DNA of 64,000 nt from CAVSNH01 sp963729275 (GCA_963729275.1 CAVSNH010000012.1:30634-94633), one strand, 5' to 3'; positions 34,445 through 43,116 are shown, counted from the first letter of the stretch. The notes: generated by a model not told the origin, from the letters alone. Translations and numbers: made by a program.

Positions 34445-35745
34445 TCTTCGGGCAGGCTAGAGGGATGGGCAGCTCGCCGGCCCCGTCCCGGCCGGCCGAT
34501 CGAGACGAGGAAGACACACGATCGAGAAGTGGGTCGCGCCCCGACAGCGGTGGCCCCACCACTGTGAGCTTGGTCGGCTCCACCGGCTCCATCGGCACCC
34601 AAGCCGTGGACGTGATCGAAGCCCAGCCCGGCCGTTTCGACGTCGTCGCCCTGGGCGCCAACCGATCGGTCGAAGTGCTCGTCGACCAGGCGCACCGCCT
34701 GCGACCTCAGGTGGTGGCCGTGGGTGACGCAGCCACGGCCGGTGAGCTCGCCGGCCGCTTGCCACGAGGGACAGAGGTCGTCATCGGGCCCGAGGGTTTC
34801 GGTGCCATTGCCGAGGTGGCCGATGTGGTCCTCAACGCCATCGTCGGGTTCGCCGGGCTGCCGGTCACCCTCGCCGCCCTTGGCGCCGGCCGGCGGCTGG
34901 CCTTGGCCAACAAGGAGTCGATCATTGCCGGCGCGCCCGTAGTACAGCCGGCCCGCCGAACCGCCGGCGCCGAGATCGTGCCGGTCGACTCCGAACACTG
35001 CGCGTTGCACCAGTGCCTGCAGGCCGGCTCGCGCTCCGCCGTCCGCCGGTTGCTGTTGACCGCTTCGGGTGGCCCGTTCCGGGGACGCAATCGGGACGAG
35101 CTCGTCGCCGTGCGGGTGGACGAGGCTCTGGCCCACCCGACGTGGGCCATGGGGCCGAAGGTCACTGTCGACTCGTCGACCCTCATGAACAAGGGCCTCG
35201 AGGTCATCGAAGCCCACGAGTTGTTCGGCATCGACTACGACGCCATCGACGTGGTCGTCCACCCGCAGTCGGTGGTGCACTCGATGGTCGAGTTCACCGA
35301 CGGCGCCGCCATCGCCCAAATGTCCCTGCCCGACATGCGGCTGCCCATCGGCTACGCCCTGTCCTATCCCGATCGGTTGGACCACCCCTTCGGCGCCATC
35401 GACTGGTCCCGCCTCGGCACCCTCGGCTTCGAGGCGCCCGACCGCGACCTCTTCCCGTGCCTCGACCTGGCGGTGCAGGCCGGCCGGGCGGGGGACCTGG
35501 CCCCGGCCTGGTTGAACGCCGCCAACGAGGTGGCGGTCGACGCCTTCCTCGGTGGCCGTATCCCGTGGACGGCCATCGCCGAGGTGGTGGCGGCCACCCT
35601 CGACGCCTACGACGCCCCCACCCCCACGGGCGGACCGTCGCTTGAGGGCGGCTCGGCACGCGACATCGACGACGTGCTCGGGGCCGACGCTGCCGCCCGG
35701 CGGGTGGCGACCGGCGTGGTGAGCGCCCGGGAGACGGCAGCATGA
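34441..35745 (+). CDS. dxr: 1-deoxy-D-xylulose 5-phosphate reductoisomerase
   Basis: First committed enzyme of the MEP isoprenoid pathway, NADPH-dependent. NADPH site VSLVGSTGSIGTQAVDV, substrate/metal region PVDSEHCALHQCL, MGPKVTVDSSTLMNKGLE and HPQSVVHSMVEF are present. GTG 34441 overlaps the cdsA stop; ATG 34465 is an equally possible start, and the first 40 residues are unconserved. The stop overlaps the rseP ATG (ATGA). ispG, a later enzyme of the same pathway, lies one gene downstream. Confidence 0.95.
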   Translation: MIFGQARGMGSSPAPSRPADRDEEDTRSRSGSRPDSGGPTTVSLVGSTGSIGTQAVDVIEAQPGRFDVVALGANRSVEVLVDQAHRLRPQVVAVGDAATAGELAGRLPRGTEVVIGPEGFGAIAEVADVVLNAIVGFAGLPVTLAALGAGRRLALANKESIIAGAPVVQPARRTAGAEIVPVDSEHCALHQCLQAGSRSAVRRLLLTASGGPFRGRNRDELVAVRVDEALAHPTWAMGPKVTVDSSTLMNKGLEVIEAHELFGIDYDAIDVVVHPQSVVHSMVEFTDGAAIAQMSLPDMRLPIGYALSYPDRLDHPFGAIDWSRLGTLGFEAPDRDLFPCLDLAVQAGRAGDLAPAWLNAANEVAVDAFLGGRIPWTAIAEVVAATLDAYDAPTPTGGPSLEGGSARDIDDVLGADAAARRVATGVVSARETAA

Positions 35746-37079
35746 GCCCGACGACCACCGCCCCGTCACCACCGCTGCCGCCGCCGTCGCCGTACGAAGG
35801 CCCGCCGCCACCTCCTACCGGCGGGTCCAAATCGCCTAGGCGGGCCTTGGTCGAGCTGGCGGTGGTGGCCGGGGCCGTGACCCTCCTCGCCGTGACCACG
35901 GGATGGGGCGACCTCCTCATCGTGGTGGCCTGCCTCGTCGTCATGGTCATGGTGCACGAGCTCGGCCACCTGCTGGCCGCCAAGCGGGGCGGCATGAAGG
36001 TCACGGAGTACTTCCTCGGCTTCGGCCCCCGGCTGTGGTCGTTCCGGCGGGGTGAGACCGAGTACGGGATCAAGGCCTTGCCGCTGGGCGGCTACGTGAA
36101 GATCCCGGGCATGACCAATCTCGAGGAGGTGGACCCGGCCGACGAGTCCCGCACCTACCGAGAGCAGTCCTTCCCGAAACGACTGCTCGTGGCCGTGGCC
36201 GGGTCGGCCATGCACTTCCTCATGGCCTTCGTCCTCCTGTGGGCATTGGTCGCCTTCGTGGGGTTGCCGAACGACAACCAGCTGCAGATCCAAGCGGTCA
36301 ACTCGGTGGGAGGGAAGCCCGGCCCGGCGCAGCTGGCCGGCCTGCGTCCCGGTGACGTCGTCGTTTCGGTGGACGGCCAGTCGGTGCAGGGCGACTTCGC
36401 CCGCTTCGAATCGGACATCCAGCGCCATCCCGACTCCCCGGTCCGACTCGTCGTGCTGCGCGACGGCCACGATCGGACGGTGACCGTCGTCCCGGCCAAC
36501 GGCCGGGTTCAGCACGAGGCCGGCGTGCAGGCCCCGAAGGGGACCGCTCCTTTCGGGATCATCGGTGTGACATCGGGCTCACCCCTGCAGCGCACCAATC
36601 CCCTCGTCGCCGTCGGGCACGCCACGACCGAGCTGGGTGTCGTGACCTGGGGCTCGATCCTCGGGGTGGGCCGTCTGTTCTCTCCGAGCGGACTGGCCTC
36701 GATCTCCCATCAAGTGACGAGTGCCAAGGCGGCGAGTCAGGCGGCGCAGAACGGCACCCGGGTCGAGTCGATCGTGGGGGCGGCCCGCACGGCCGTCCAG
36801 GCCGCCCAGGCCGGGGTGGGCGACCTGCTGGTGATCCTCATCTCCATCAATGTCTTCGTCGGGATCTTCAACCTGTTCCCGATGCTGCCCTTGGACGGTG
36901 GACACGTGGCCATCGCCGTCTACGAGAGGATCCGGAGCGGCCGTCGGTCGGTCGCCTATCACGCGGATGCGGCCAAGCTCCTGCCTTTCGCCTGGCTCAT
37001 GATCGCCTTCCTCGGCGTGTTGTTCGCCACCACGCTGCTGAACGACCTGATCCACCCCCTGGCCAACCCATTCGGATAG
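35742..37079 (+). CDS. rseP: Site-2 protease, M50 family (RseP/Rip1-like)
   Basis: Membrane zinc metalloprotease for regulated intramembrane proteolysis. HELGH zinc motif at H72-H76, downstream LGFGPRLWSF and LPLGGYVKIPGM, a PDZ domain around residues 185-260, and the third zinc ligand motif LDG (L384-G386). 445 residues. A Pro-rich cytoplasmic N-terminus of about 35 residues precedes the first membrane segment. dxr-rseP-ispG is the conserved order in actinobacteria; the usual targets are anti-sigma factors, none of which is nearby. Confidence 0.93.
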   Translation: MSPTTTAPSPPLPPPSPYEGPPPPPTGGSKSPRRALVELAVVAGAVTLLAVTTGWGDLLIVVACLVVMVMVHELGHLLAAKRGGMKVTEYFLGFGPRLWSFRRGETEYGIKALPLGGYVKIPGMTNLEEVDPADESRTYREQSFPKRLLVAVAGSAMHFLMAFVLLWALVAFVGLPNDNQLQIQAVNSVGGKPGPAQLAGLRPGDVVVSVDGQSVQGDFARFESDIQRHPDSPVRLVVLRDGHDRTVTVVPANGRVQHEAGVQAPKGTAPFGIIGVTSGSPLQRTNPLVAVGHATTELGVVTWGSILGVGRLFSPSGLASISHQVTSAKAASQAAQNGTRVESIVGAARTAVQAAQAGVGDLLVILISINVFVGIFNLFPMLPLDGGHVAIAVYERIRSGRRSVAYHADAAKLLPFAWLMIAFLGVLFATTLLNDLIHPLANPFG

Positions 37080-37121
37080 AGCTCCGGGCAGAGACGGCGG
37101 GGCGGGAGGTGGTGGCCGCCG

Positions 37122-37127
37122 TAGCAT
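37122..37127 (+). promoter_or_regulatory. -10 box TAGCAT, leaderless ispG
   Basis: TAGCAT ends seven bases before ATG 37135. It overlaps the in-frame ATG at 37126, which can therefore hardly be the start on this transcript. Confidence 0.6.
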
Positions 37128-37134
37128 GGGAGTG

Positions 37135-38382
37135 ATGGAGACCGCAGAGATCCTGGCTCCGCGGCGAAAGACCCGTCGCATCGACGTGGGCTCGGTACCG
37201 GTGGGGGACGGCGCCCCCATCTCGGTGCAGTCGATGACAACCACCAAGACGGCGGACACCGACGGCACCCTGGCCCAGATCTACGCCCTGGCCGCGGCGG
37301 GAGCCGACATCGTGCGGTGCACCTGCAACGAGGAGCCGGCCGCCGAGAGCCTGGCCCGCATCGTCCCCCGTTCGCCGGTGCCCATCATCGCCGACATCCA
37401 CTTCCACCAAAGGATGGCCCTTGCCGCCCTCGAGGCCGGTGTCCACGGGCTGCGGCTCAACCCGGGCAACCTCCGCAAGGCGCACGAGATCAAAGAGGTG
37501 GCGAAAGAGGCCAAGGACCGGGGCGTGCCCATTCGCATCGGCGTGAACGCCGGGTCGTTGCACCCCGATCTTTACAAACGGTTCGGCGGGGCCACGCCCG
37601 AGGCGCTCGTCGAATCGGCTCGCATGGAGCTCGACTACTTCGCCGAGGTCGGGTTCTCGGACGTGAAGATCTCGGTGAAGGCGTCGTCGGTGCCGCTCAT
37701 GATCGCCGCCTACCGGCTGGCCGCCGACGCCTTCGACCACCCGCTGCACCTCGGGGTGACCGAGGCCGGCCCACCGCCGGCCGGGTTGCTCAAGGGCACG
37801 GCGGGCATCGCCACCCTGCTGGCCGAGGGCATCGGTGACACCATCCGCTACTCGCTCACCGCCGATCCCGTCGAGGAAGCCCGGGCCGGCCGGCAGTTGC
37901 TCGAGGCCCTGGGCCTGCGGGAGCGGCGCGGCCTCGACCTCATCGCCTGCCCGAGCTGTGGCCGGGCCGAGATCGACGTGATCGCCGTGGCCAAGGAGGC
38001 GCAGTCGGCCTTGGAGCAACTCGATCTGCCCATCCAGGTGGCAGTGATGGGTTGTGTGGTCAACGGACCGGGGGAAGCCCGCGAGGCCGACCTCGGCATC
38101 GCCGCCGGAAAGCGCAAAGGCCACCTCTTCATCAAGGGCACAATCATCCGGGTCGTCCCCGAGGACCAAATGGTGGCGTCCCTCGTCGAGGAGGCGGAGC
38201 GCCTAGTGGCCGAAGGCCTGGACGCGCGGTTGGCGGCGGCCGACGCCGGGGCCGCCTCCGAGGCCGAGCGCGACCGACGTGAGCTGCTCGATGCCCATGG
38301 CTCGGACGTGAACGCCTCGGAGCAGAAGGTGGCGACCATCCGCCGGAAGTTCGCCGGCGGTGACGCTGACGGGCGCGCCTGA
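37135..38382 (+). CDS. ispG: 4-hydroxy-3-methylbut-2-enyl diphosphate synthase
   Basis: Iron-sulfur enzyme of the MEP pathway. The 4Fe-4S ligands are visible as CPSCGR (C272, C275) and MGCVVNGPGEA (C307), with VQSMTTTKT and RLNPGNL in the barrel. 415 residues from ATG 37135, chosen by the adjacent -10 box. The C-terminal 40 residues are Ala/Asp-rich. Works with dxr upstream in the same pathway. Confidence 0.95.
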   Translation: METAEILAPRRKTRRIDVGSVPVGDGAPISVQSMTTTKTADTDGTLAQIYALAAAGADIVRCTCNEEPAAESLARIVPRSPVPIIADIHFHQRMALAALEAGVHGLRLNPGNLRKAHEIKEVAKEAKDRGVPIRIGVNAGSLHPDLYKRFGGATPEALVESARMELDYFAEVGFSDVKISVKASSVPLMIAAYRLAADAFDHPLHLGVTEAGPPPAGLLKGTAGIATLLAEGIGDTIRYSLTADPVEEARAGRQLLEALGLRERRGLDLIACPSCGRAEIDVIAVAKEAQSALEQLDLPIQVAVMGCVVNGPGEAREADLGIAAGKRKGHLFIKGTIIRVVPEDQMVASLVEEAERLVAEGLDARLAAADAGAASEAERDRRELLDAHGSDVNASEQKVATIRRKFAGGDADGRA

Positions 38383-38577
38383 CCGACCCTTCCTCGTGCG
38401 GCTCGTCAACCGCGACCGCGACCACCGCCATCTCCATATTTGCGTGCCCTCGATACCAACGTCGAGAACGGGCACCGTCGGGCGGCCTGTCGAGATGGAT
38501 GGCACCCCATGGCGCCCCAAGGGGGTCAGTGTGAATCTGGCCAACATCGGCGATGCTCGCCAGGTCAGCTCGGTAGG

Positions 38578-38583
38578 TAGCTT
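38578..38583 (+). promoter_or_regulatory. Possible -10 box TAGCTT for small ORF
   Basis: TAGCTT ends exactly six bases before GTG 38590, as in the other leaderless starts of this window. Confidence 0.45.
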
Positions 38584-38589
38584 GACGTG

Positions 38590-38718
38590 GTGCTCATCGC
38601 CGCGCACTCCACTGCGTCTTGGTATTTCGTTCTGGTGCCCATCGCCCTCGTGGCCGTTCGGCTCACCATGCGCAGGCGAAGAGGCGGTGGCGGCGGTCGG
38701 CCACCAGATTCAAACTGA
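38590..38718 (+). CDS. Small ORF upstream of proS: 42-residue membrane or leader peptide
   Basis: Not recognised. A 42-residue product begins MLIAAHSTASWYFVLVPIAL, a hydrophobic segment long enough to span the membrane, followed by RRRR, five Gly and RPPDSN. Support is the leaderless-type start and the plausible membrane-protein layout, not homology. Just before the stop are two consecutive CCA proline codons, rare in this GC-rich genome, and the next gene is prolyl-tRNA synthetase. The stop codon lies inside the first arm of an inverted-repeat set. It may be a small membrane protein, a regulatory leader peptide, or both. The 207 bases before it (38383-38589) show nothing else. Confidence 0.45.
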   Translation: MLIAAHSTASWYFVLVPIALVAVRLTMRRRRGGGGGRPPDSN

Positions 38719-38765
38719 CTCACGATCGGGGGGTAGTGGGTCAGTTTGAAAACTGACCCACTACC
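38709..38765 (+). promoter_or_regulatory. Three-part inverted repeat upstream of proS
   Basis: Arm A TTCAAACTGAC (38709-38719) is perfectly complementary to arm B GTCAGTTTGAA (38740-38750). Arm B is also inside a 16-base perfect stem, GGTAGTGGGTCAGTTT (38732-38747) with AAACTGACCCACTACC (38750-38765). The two pairings exclude each other. No T run follows the second hairpin. The half-sites are the same GTCAG/CTGAC as in the elements at 11650 and 48609. Confidence 0.7.
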
Positions 38766-38794
38766 GCCGAGGGGGGGGTCGCACGAGGCGGGGT

Positions 38795-38800
38795 TAGGAT
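38795..38800 (+). promoter_or_regulatory. -10 box TAGGAT for proS
   Basis: TAGGAT ends five bases before ATG 38806 and eleven before ATG 38812. Its presence means proS can be transcribed independently of the upstream hairpins. Confidence 0.5.
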
Positions 38801-38805
38801 CGGCC

Positions 38806-40524
38806 ATGCGCATGTCGCGGCTCCTCGTCCGCACGCTGCGGGAAGCGCCGGCCGACGCTGAGGTGGCCAGTCACCGGCTGCTCGTGCGGGCCGGCTACAT
38901 CCGCCGACTCGCTTCCGGCGTCTACACCTTCCTTCCCCTCGGCTTTCGGGTCCTGCAACGGCTCGAGCGCGTCGTGCGGGAGGAGCTCGACCGGGCCGGC
39001 TGCCAGGAGATGCTGATGCCCGCGCTCCATCCCATCGAGCTATGGGAGCAGAGCGGCCGGGCCGCCCTCTTCGGCAGCGACGCCCTTCCGGCCATGGTGG
39101 TGGAGGCCCGGGGCGGCACCTTCGTGCTCGGACCTACCCATGAAGAGGTGGTGACGGTCACCGTCGGGGCCGAGGTCGACTCCTACCGACAGCTGCCGCT
39201 GACCGTCTATCAGATCCAGGTCAAGTTCCGAGACGAGGCCCGTCCCCGGTTCGGGCTCCTGCGCACGCGTGAGCTCATCATGTGCGACGCCTACTCGTTC
39301 GACGTCGACAGCGAGACCATGCAGACTTCGTACCGGGCCGTCTTCGACGCCTACCTGGCCATCTTCCGCCGCCTCGACCTCGATGTGCGAGCGGTGGAGG
39401 CCGAGTCCGGGGCCATCGGCGGCGAGGTCAACCACGAGTTCATGGTCCCCTCGGCCGTGGGTGAGGACTTCTTTGTGGCGTGCCCCTCCTGTGGCTACGC
39501 GGCCAACGTCGAGGCGGCCGAGCGCGGGCCGAGGGCGGACAGGGCCGACGGCGGCGGTACCGGTACCGACGCTCCGCCCGAGCGAGTCGAGCACCACACG
39601 CCCGGTCGTCCCGGCATCGACGACGTGTTGCCCCTCTTCACCGACGCCGGGCTCGGCCCGGCCGATCTCCTCAAGACCATGGCCGTCTTCGACGCCGAAG
39701 GACGGCCCACCGTGGTGCTCGTGCCCGGCGACCGAGAGGTACGCCTGCCGGCCGGCTGGCGTCTCTTCGATGAATCCGACTTCGAAGCGCGGCCCGATCT
39801 GGTCCGTGGCTACGTCGGCCCGATGGGACAACAGGACCACGGTGTCCAGGTGGTGGCCGACTACGGCGTCGGCCGACCGGGCAGCTGGGTCACCGGGGCC
39901 AACAAGGCGGACCACCACGAGGCCGGGGTGGTGTTGGACCGCGACTTCGCCGTCGACCGATGGGGCTCCTTCGCCCAAGTGGCGGCGGGCGATCCCTGTC
40001 CGCGCTGTGGCACCGGGCTCGAGATGATCCGATCTGTCGAGGCCGCCCACACCTTCCAACTCGGCTTCAAATACTCGTCGGTCATGCCCGGGGGCACGGT
40101 GGTGGCTCCCGACGGTGCCGAGGTTCCCATGGCCATGGGCTGCTACGGGATGGGGGTGAGCCGGCTGCTGTCGGTGGTGGCTGAGGCGCACCATGACGAC
40201 CGGGGCCTGGCGTGGCCGGCAGAGGTGGCGCCCTTCGCCGTCCACCTTCTCGCCCTCGGTGCCGATCGGACGCCCGACGTGGGGAAAGCCGCTGACCGCC
40301 TGGCCGACGAGCTCGAGTCGACCGGGATCGATGTGCTCTACGACGACCGTGACACCTCGCCGGGGGTCAAGTTCGCCGACGCCGACCTGCTTGGCCTGCC
40401 CGTCCGGCTCGTGGTGGGCTCGAAGGGGCTGGCCCGGGGTGTTGTCGAGTGGCGCGACCGGCGCACCGGGGTAGAGCGCGAGATCGACATCGGCGGTGTC
40501 GTGGCCCATTTTCAGAGCGGCTGA
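38806..40524 (+). CDS. proS: Prolyl-tRNA synthetase
   Basis: Class II aminoacyl-tRNA synthetase of the bacterial type with an editing insertion. N-terminal MRMSRLLVRTLREAPADAEV and ASGVYTFLPLGFRVL, motif 2 region QIQVKFRDEARPRFGLLRTRE, the insertion domain between motifs 2 and 3 (residues ~225-400, with CPSCGYAANVE and CPRCGTG pairs), motif 3 MAMGCYGMGVSRLLSVV, and the anticodon-binding domain. 572 residues. The order ispG-proS-rimP-nusA matches other actinobacteria. Confidence 0.96.
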   Translation: MRMSRLLVRTLREAPADAEVASHRLLVRAGYIRRLASGVYTFLPLGFRVLQRLERVVREELDRAGCQEMLMPALHPIELWEQSGRAALFGSDALPAMVVEARGGTFVLGPTHEEVVTVTVGAEVDSYRQLPLTVYQIQVKFRDEARPRFGLLRTRELIMCDAYSFDVDSETMQTSYRAVFDAYLAIFRRLDLDVRAVEAESGAIGGEVNHEFMVPSAVGEDFFVACPSCGYAANVEAAERGPRADRADGGGTGTDAPPERVEHHTPGRPGIDDVLPLFTDAGLGPADLLKTMAVFDAEGRPTVVLVPGDREVRLPAGWRLFDESDFEARPDLVRGYVGPMGQQDHGVQVVADYGVGRPGSWVTGANKADHHEAGVVLDRDFAVDRWGSFAQVAAGDPCPRCGTGLEMIRSVEAAHTFQLGFKYSSVMPGGTVVAPDGAEVPMAMGCYGMGVSRLLSVVAEAHHDDRGLAWPAEVAPFAVHLLALGADRTPDVGKAADRLADELESTGIDVLYDDRDTSPGVKFADADLLGLPVRLVVGSKGLARGVVEWRDRRTGVEREIDIGGVVAHFQSG

Positions 40525-40620
40525 CGGGCCGGGTGGCGACCGTCGCCCGACGCCATGGTGGAGGGGCCGGACCACCGGATCCGAGGCGCCCCGAGCGGGT
40601 CGAACGGCGCTCTCCGCTGC

Positions 40621-40697
40621 TATGATCGTGGCCCTTCCGTTCAGTTGGAGTGAGGTGACGCTGCCGAAGCGTGGGCGGATGCCCACGCTTTTGTTTT
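40621..40697 (+). promoter_or_regulatory. rimP leader: promoter and transcription attenuator
   Basis: A good -10 box TATGAT lies at 40621-40626. About 40 bases beyond the expected start, AGCGTGGGC (40668-40676) and GCCCACGCT (40681-40689) form a nine-base-pair stem with a GGAT loop, followed at once by a T-rich run (TTTGTTTT). This is a textbook intrinsic terminator, placed downstream of a promoter and about 90 bases before rimP, so it is likely to attenuate the rimP-nusA-infB operon. It is also 140 bases past proS and could end readthrough from there. Confidence 0.75.
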
Positions 40698-40786
40698 GGT
40701 CCGGATCGGCCGGGCGGGAGGAACAGACAGGAACGGTTGGCATCCACGAGGCCGCGACAGGGCGACGGTGAAAGGAGGGAGTGCGG

Positions 40787-41377
40787 ATGGAAGAGGAGCT
40801 GTTCATCGCCCTCCGACCGGTCGTGGAGTCGGTCGGTCTCGAGCTGGTGGACGTCGAGCGGCGGGGGGCTGTGCTGGCCGTGACCGTCGACCGGCCAGGC
40901 GGTGCCGACCTCGACGCCTTGACCGATGCCAACCGAGCCGTGTCCCGGGCCCTCGACGAGCTCGACCCCATCCCCGGGCGGTACTCGCTCGAGGTGTCGA
41001 GCCCGGGCCTCGAGCGGCCACTGCGCACGCCGGCCCATTTCGCCCGTGCGGTCGGCGAGACGATCACGGTCAAGACTCGTCCGCAGGTGCCCGGTGAGCG
41101 TCGCCGGCGTGGGCGTTTGGCCGCGGCCGACGACAAAGGCTTCGAGCTGGACGAGGAACCAGCGGAGGACGCCAGCGACGGTGGCACCGTCCGCTTCCTC
41201 TACAGCGACATCGATCGGGCCCGCACCGTGTTCGAGTGGGGACCGGCAACCGCCGGCGAGCGCCGGGCGTCGGGCCGCGGTGGCGAGTCCGAAAAAGCCT
41301 CAGCCGCGAAGCAGCCAGGGCAGGGAGGACGGAGAGCGCAGAGAGGGCAGAGAGGGAAACAGGTCGCCAACCGATGA
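40787..41377 (+). CDS. rimP: Ribosome maturation factor RimP
   Basis: 30S assembly factor. LRPVVESVGLELVDVERRG, DLDALTDANRAVSRALDE and PGRYSLEVSSPGLERPLRTP are the family signature. ATG 40787 is chosen because AAAGGAGG ends eight bases upstream; GTG 40781 would be only two bases from it. 196 residues with a Lys/Arg/Gln-rich tail of about 45. The stop overlaps the nusA ATG (ATGA). Confidence 0.94.
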   Translation: MEEELFIALRPVVESVGLELVDVERRGAVLAVTVDRPGGADLDALTDANRAVSRALDELDPIPGRYSLEVSSPGLERPLRTPAHFARAVGETITVKTRPQVPGERRRRGRLAAADDKGFELDEEPAEDASDGGTVRFLYSDIDRARTVFEWGPATAGERRASGRGGESEKASAAKQPGQGGRRAQRGQRGKQVANR

Positions 41378-42762
41378 GCAAGACCAACTTCGAGTTCCTC
41401 GACGCGCTGGGCCAGATCGCCCGCGACAAAGGCATCTCCGTCGACACCCTGCTCGACGCCCTGGCCAATGCCCTAGTCGCTGCCTACAAGCGCCGTCCCG
41501 ACGCGGCCGAGGAGGCGGTCGTCACCATCGACCCCGAGTCCGGAGAGATCCGCGTCTACGGCCAGGAGCTCGACGACGACGGCAACGTCATCCGCGAGTG
41601 GGACGACACGCCGGACGACTTCGGGCGGATCGCCGCCCAGACGGCCAAGCAGGTGATCCTGCAGCGCATCCGCGAGGTGGAGCGCGACCTCAAGTACGAG
41701 GAGTACGCCGGTCGGGAGGGCGACATCGTCACCGGCATCGTCCAGCAGACCGACAACCGCTACACATTGCTCGACCTCGGCAAGGTGGAGGCACTCTTGC
41801 CGCAGGCCGAGCAGGTCTCCTATGAGCGCTACGAGCACGGCGCCCGTCTGAAGGCCTACATCGTCGAGGTCCGCAAGACCACCAAGGGCCCTCAGATCGT
41901 GGTCAGCCGGAGCCACCCGGGCCTCATCAAGCGACTGTTCGAGCTCGAGGTGCCCGAGATCTCATCCGGCGCGGTGGAGATCAAGGCGTGCGCCCGCGAG
42001 CCGGGCCACCGCACGAAGATCGCCGTGTGGTCGAACGACCCGAACGTCGACCCGGTGGGTGCTTGCGTCGGCGCCCGAGGCTCGCGGGTACGGATGGTGA
42101 CCAACGAGCTCCGTGGCGAGCGGGTCGACGTGGTTCCCTTCTCGGACGACCCGATCGAGCTCATCCAGGCGGCGCTTGCCCCTGCCCGTGTGCGCGAAGT
42201 CCGGCTCGATGACGAGACGGGCACGGCAACGGTGATCGTGAGCGACTACCAGCTGTCGCTGGCCATCGGCAAGGAGGGTCAGAACGCTCGCTTGGCTGCC
42301 CGGCTCACCGGTTGGCGAATCGACATCAAGAGCGAGACCCAGCTGGCCGACGAGGAGTCGGGGTACGCGGGCGAGGAGTGGGCCGAGGGCGAGTGGGTCC
42401 AGAACGAGGCCGGCGAGATGGTCTGGCAGCCGGCCGAGGGCGGAACGGCCGTGTCGGCCACGGAATGGTCGCAGGGGGCCGAGGCCACCGAGGGTGCCGT
42501 CGAGGGTGCCGTCGAGGCCGCCGTCGAAGCTGCCGTGGAAGAAGCGGTTGTCGAAGCCGTCATCGATGTCGTCGAAGAGGTTGTCGAAGCCGTCGAGGAA
42601 GTCGTCGAAGCCGTCGAGAGCGCGGTGGAGGAGGCAGTGGAGGACGCGGCCTTCGAGGAGGTGGCGGCCGAGGAGGTCGCCGAGGAGATCTTGGAGGGCG
42701 CGGCCACGGATCCGGCGGGGACGGGGCCTGGGGACGCCGGAAGCGGGGACGGTCCGGCATAG
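41374..42762 (+). CDS. nusA: Transcription factor NusA with acidic tail
   Basis: RNA polymerase pausing/termination factor. N-terminal polymerase-binding domain (residues 1-110), S1 domain (REGDIVTGIVQQTDNRYTLL), KH1 with GACVGARGSRVRMV and KH2 with LAIGKEGQNARLAARLTGW. The last 110 residues are a Val/Glu/Ala-rich acidic tail (AVEAAVEEAVVEAV type) that is probably a long charged helix. 462 residues. Coupled to rimP and overlapping ylxR by four bases if the ATA start proposed there is right. Confidence 0.95.
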   Translation: MSKTNFEFLDALGQIARDKGISVDTLLDALANALVAAYKRRPDAAEEAVVTIDPESGEIRVYGQELDDDGNVIREWDDTPDDFGRIAAQTAKQVILQRIREVERDLKYEEYAGREGDIVTGIVQQTDNRYTLLDLGKVEALLPQAEQVSYERYEHGARLKAYIVEVRKTTKGPQIVVSRSHPGLIKRLFELEVPEISSGAVEIKACAREPGHRTKIAVWSNDPNVDPVGACVGARGSRVRMVTNELRGERVDVVPFSDDPIELIQAALAPARVREVRLDDETGTATVIVSDYQLSLAIGKEGQNARLAARLTGWRIDIKSETQLADEESGYAGEEWAEGEWVQNEAGEMVWQPAEGGTAVSATEWSQGAEATEGAVEGAVEAAVEAAVEEAVVEAVIDVVEEVVEAVEEVVEAVESAVEEAVEDAAFEEVAAEEVAEEILEGAATDPAGTGPGDAGSGDGPA

Positions 42763-43022
42763 GCTCGGAGCGGACCTGCATCGGGTGCCGACGGGTGCGC
42801 CCGGCTGAGGAGCTCGTCCGGGTCACGCAGGACCGGTCCGGGGCACTCGTCCTCGGACGGGCCAAGCCCGGCCGCGGTGCCTGGCTGTGCAGGGATTCGC
42901 CCGGGTGCGTCGAGGCGGCCATCCGCCGCCGAGCCTTTGAGCGTGCGCTGCGCCACCCGGTGGCCCGATCCGCAGTTGAAGCCCTCCGGGACCAGGTGGT
43001 TCGGGCGAACAAGGAGCAGTAA
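42759..43022 (+). CDS. ylxR: YlxR family RNA-binding protein, start codon uncertain
   Basis: Short nucleic-acid-binding protein (DUF448) normally encoded between nusA and infB. The family core is clear: RTCIGCRRVRPAEELVRV, GRGAWLCRDSPGCVEAAIRRRAF. The reading frame runs to TAA 43022, but no ATG, GTG or TTG lies in frame between the nusA end and this core; the first plausible in-frame codon at the expected place is ATA 42759, overlapping the nusA TAG. Upstream in-frame starts would lie deep inside nusA and give an implausible Arg/Gly-rich N-terminus. Either ATA or another near-cognate is used, or the sequence has an error here. Confidence 0.78.
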   Translation: MGSERTCIGCRRVRPAEELVRVTQDRSGALVLGRAKPGRGAWLCRDSPGCVEAAIRRRAFERALRHPVARSAVEALRDQVVRANKEQ

Positions 43023-43064
43023 GGCTCGGCGGAACCGAGCCAGTGATGTGCGAGGATAGGGGTC

Positions 43065-43090
43065 CGTCGACCCCGGTTCGGGGATCGACG
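43065..43090 (+). promoter_or_regulatory. Hairpin in the infB leader
   Basis: CGTCGACCCCG (43065-43075) pairs with CGGGG plus TCGACG (43079-43090, one A bulged) around a three-base loop. No T run follows. It lies 27-52 bases before the infB start in the 94-base gap after ylxR and may affect infB translation. Confidence 0.45.
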
Positions 43091-43116
43091 GCGTCGAAGG
43101 AAGGCCGTCAGGGCAG

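Noticed and set aside
38360..38749. 129-codon open frame overlapping the end of ispG
   Set aside because: It starts inside ispG in another frame and lacks protein-like features; the shorter 42-codon frame at 38590 has better start and composition support.
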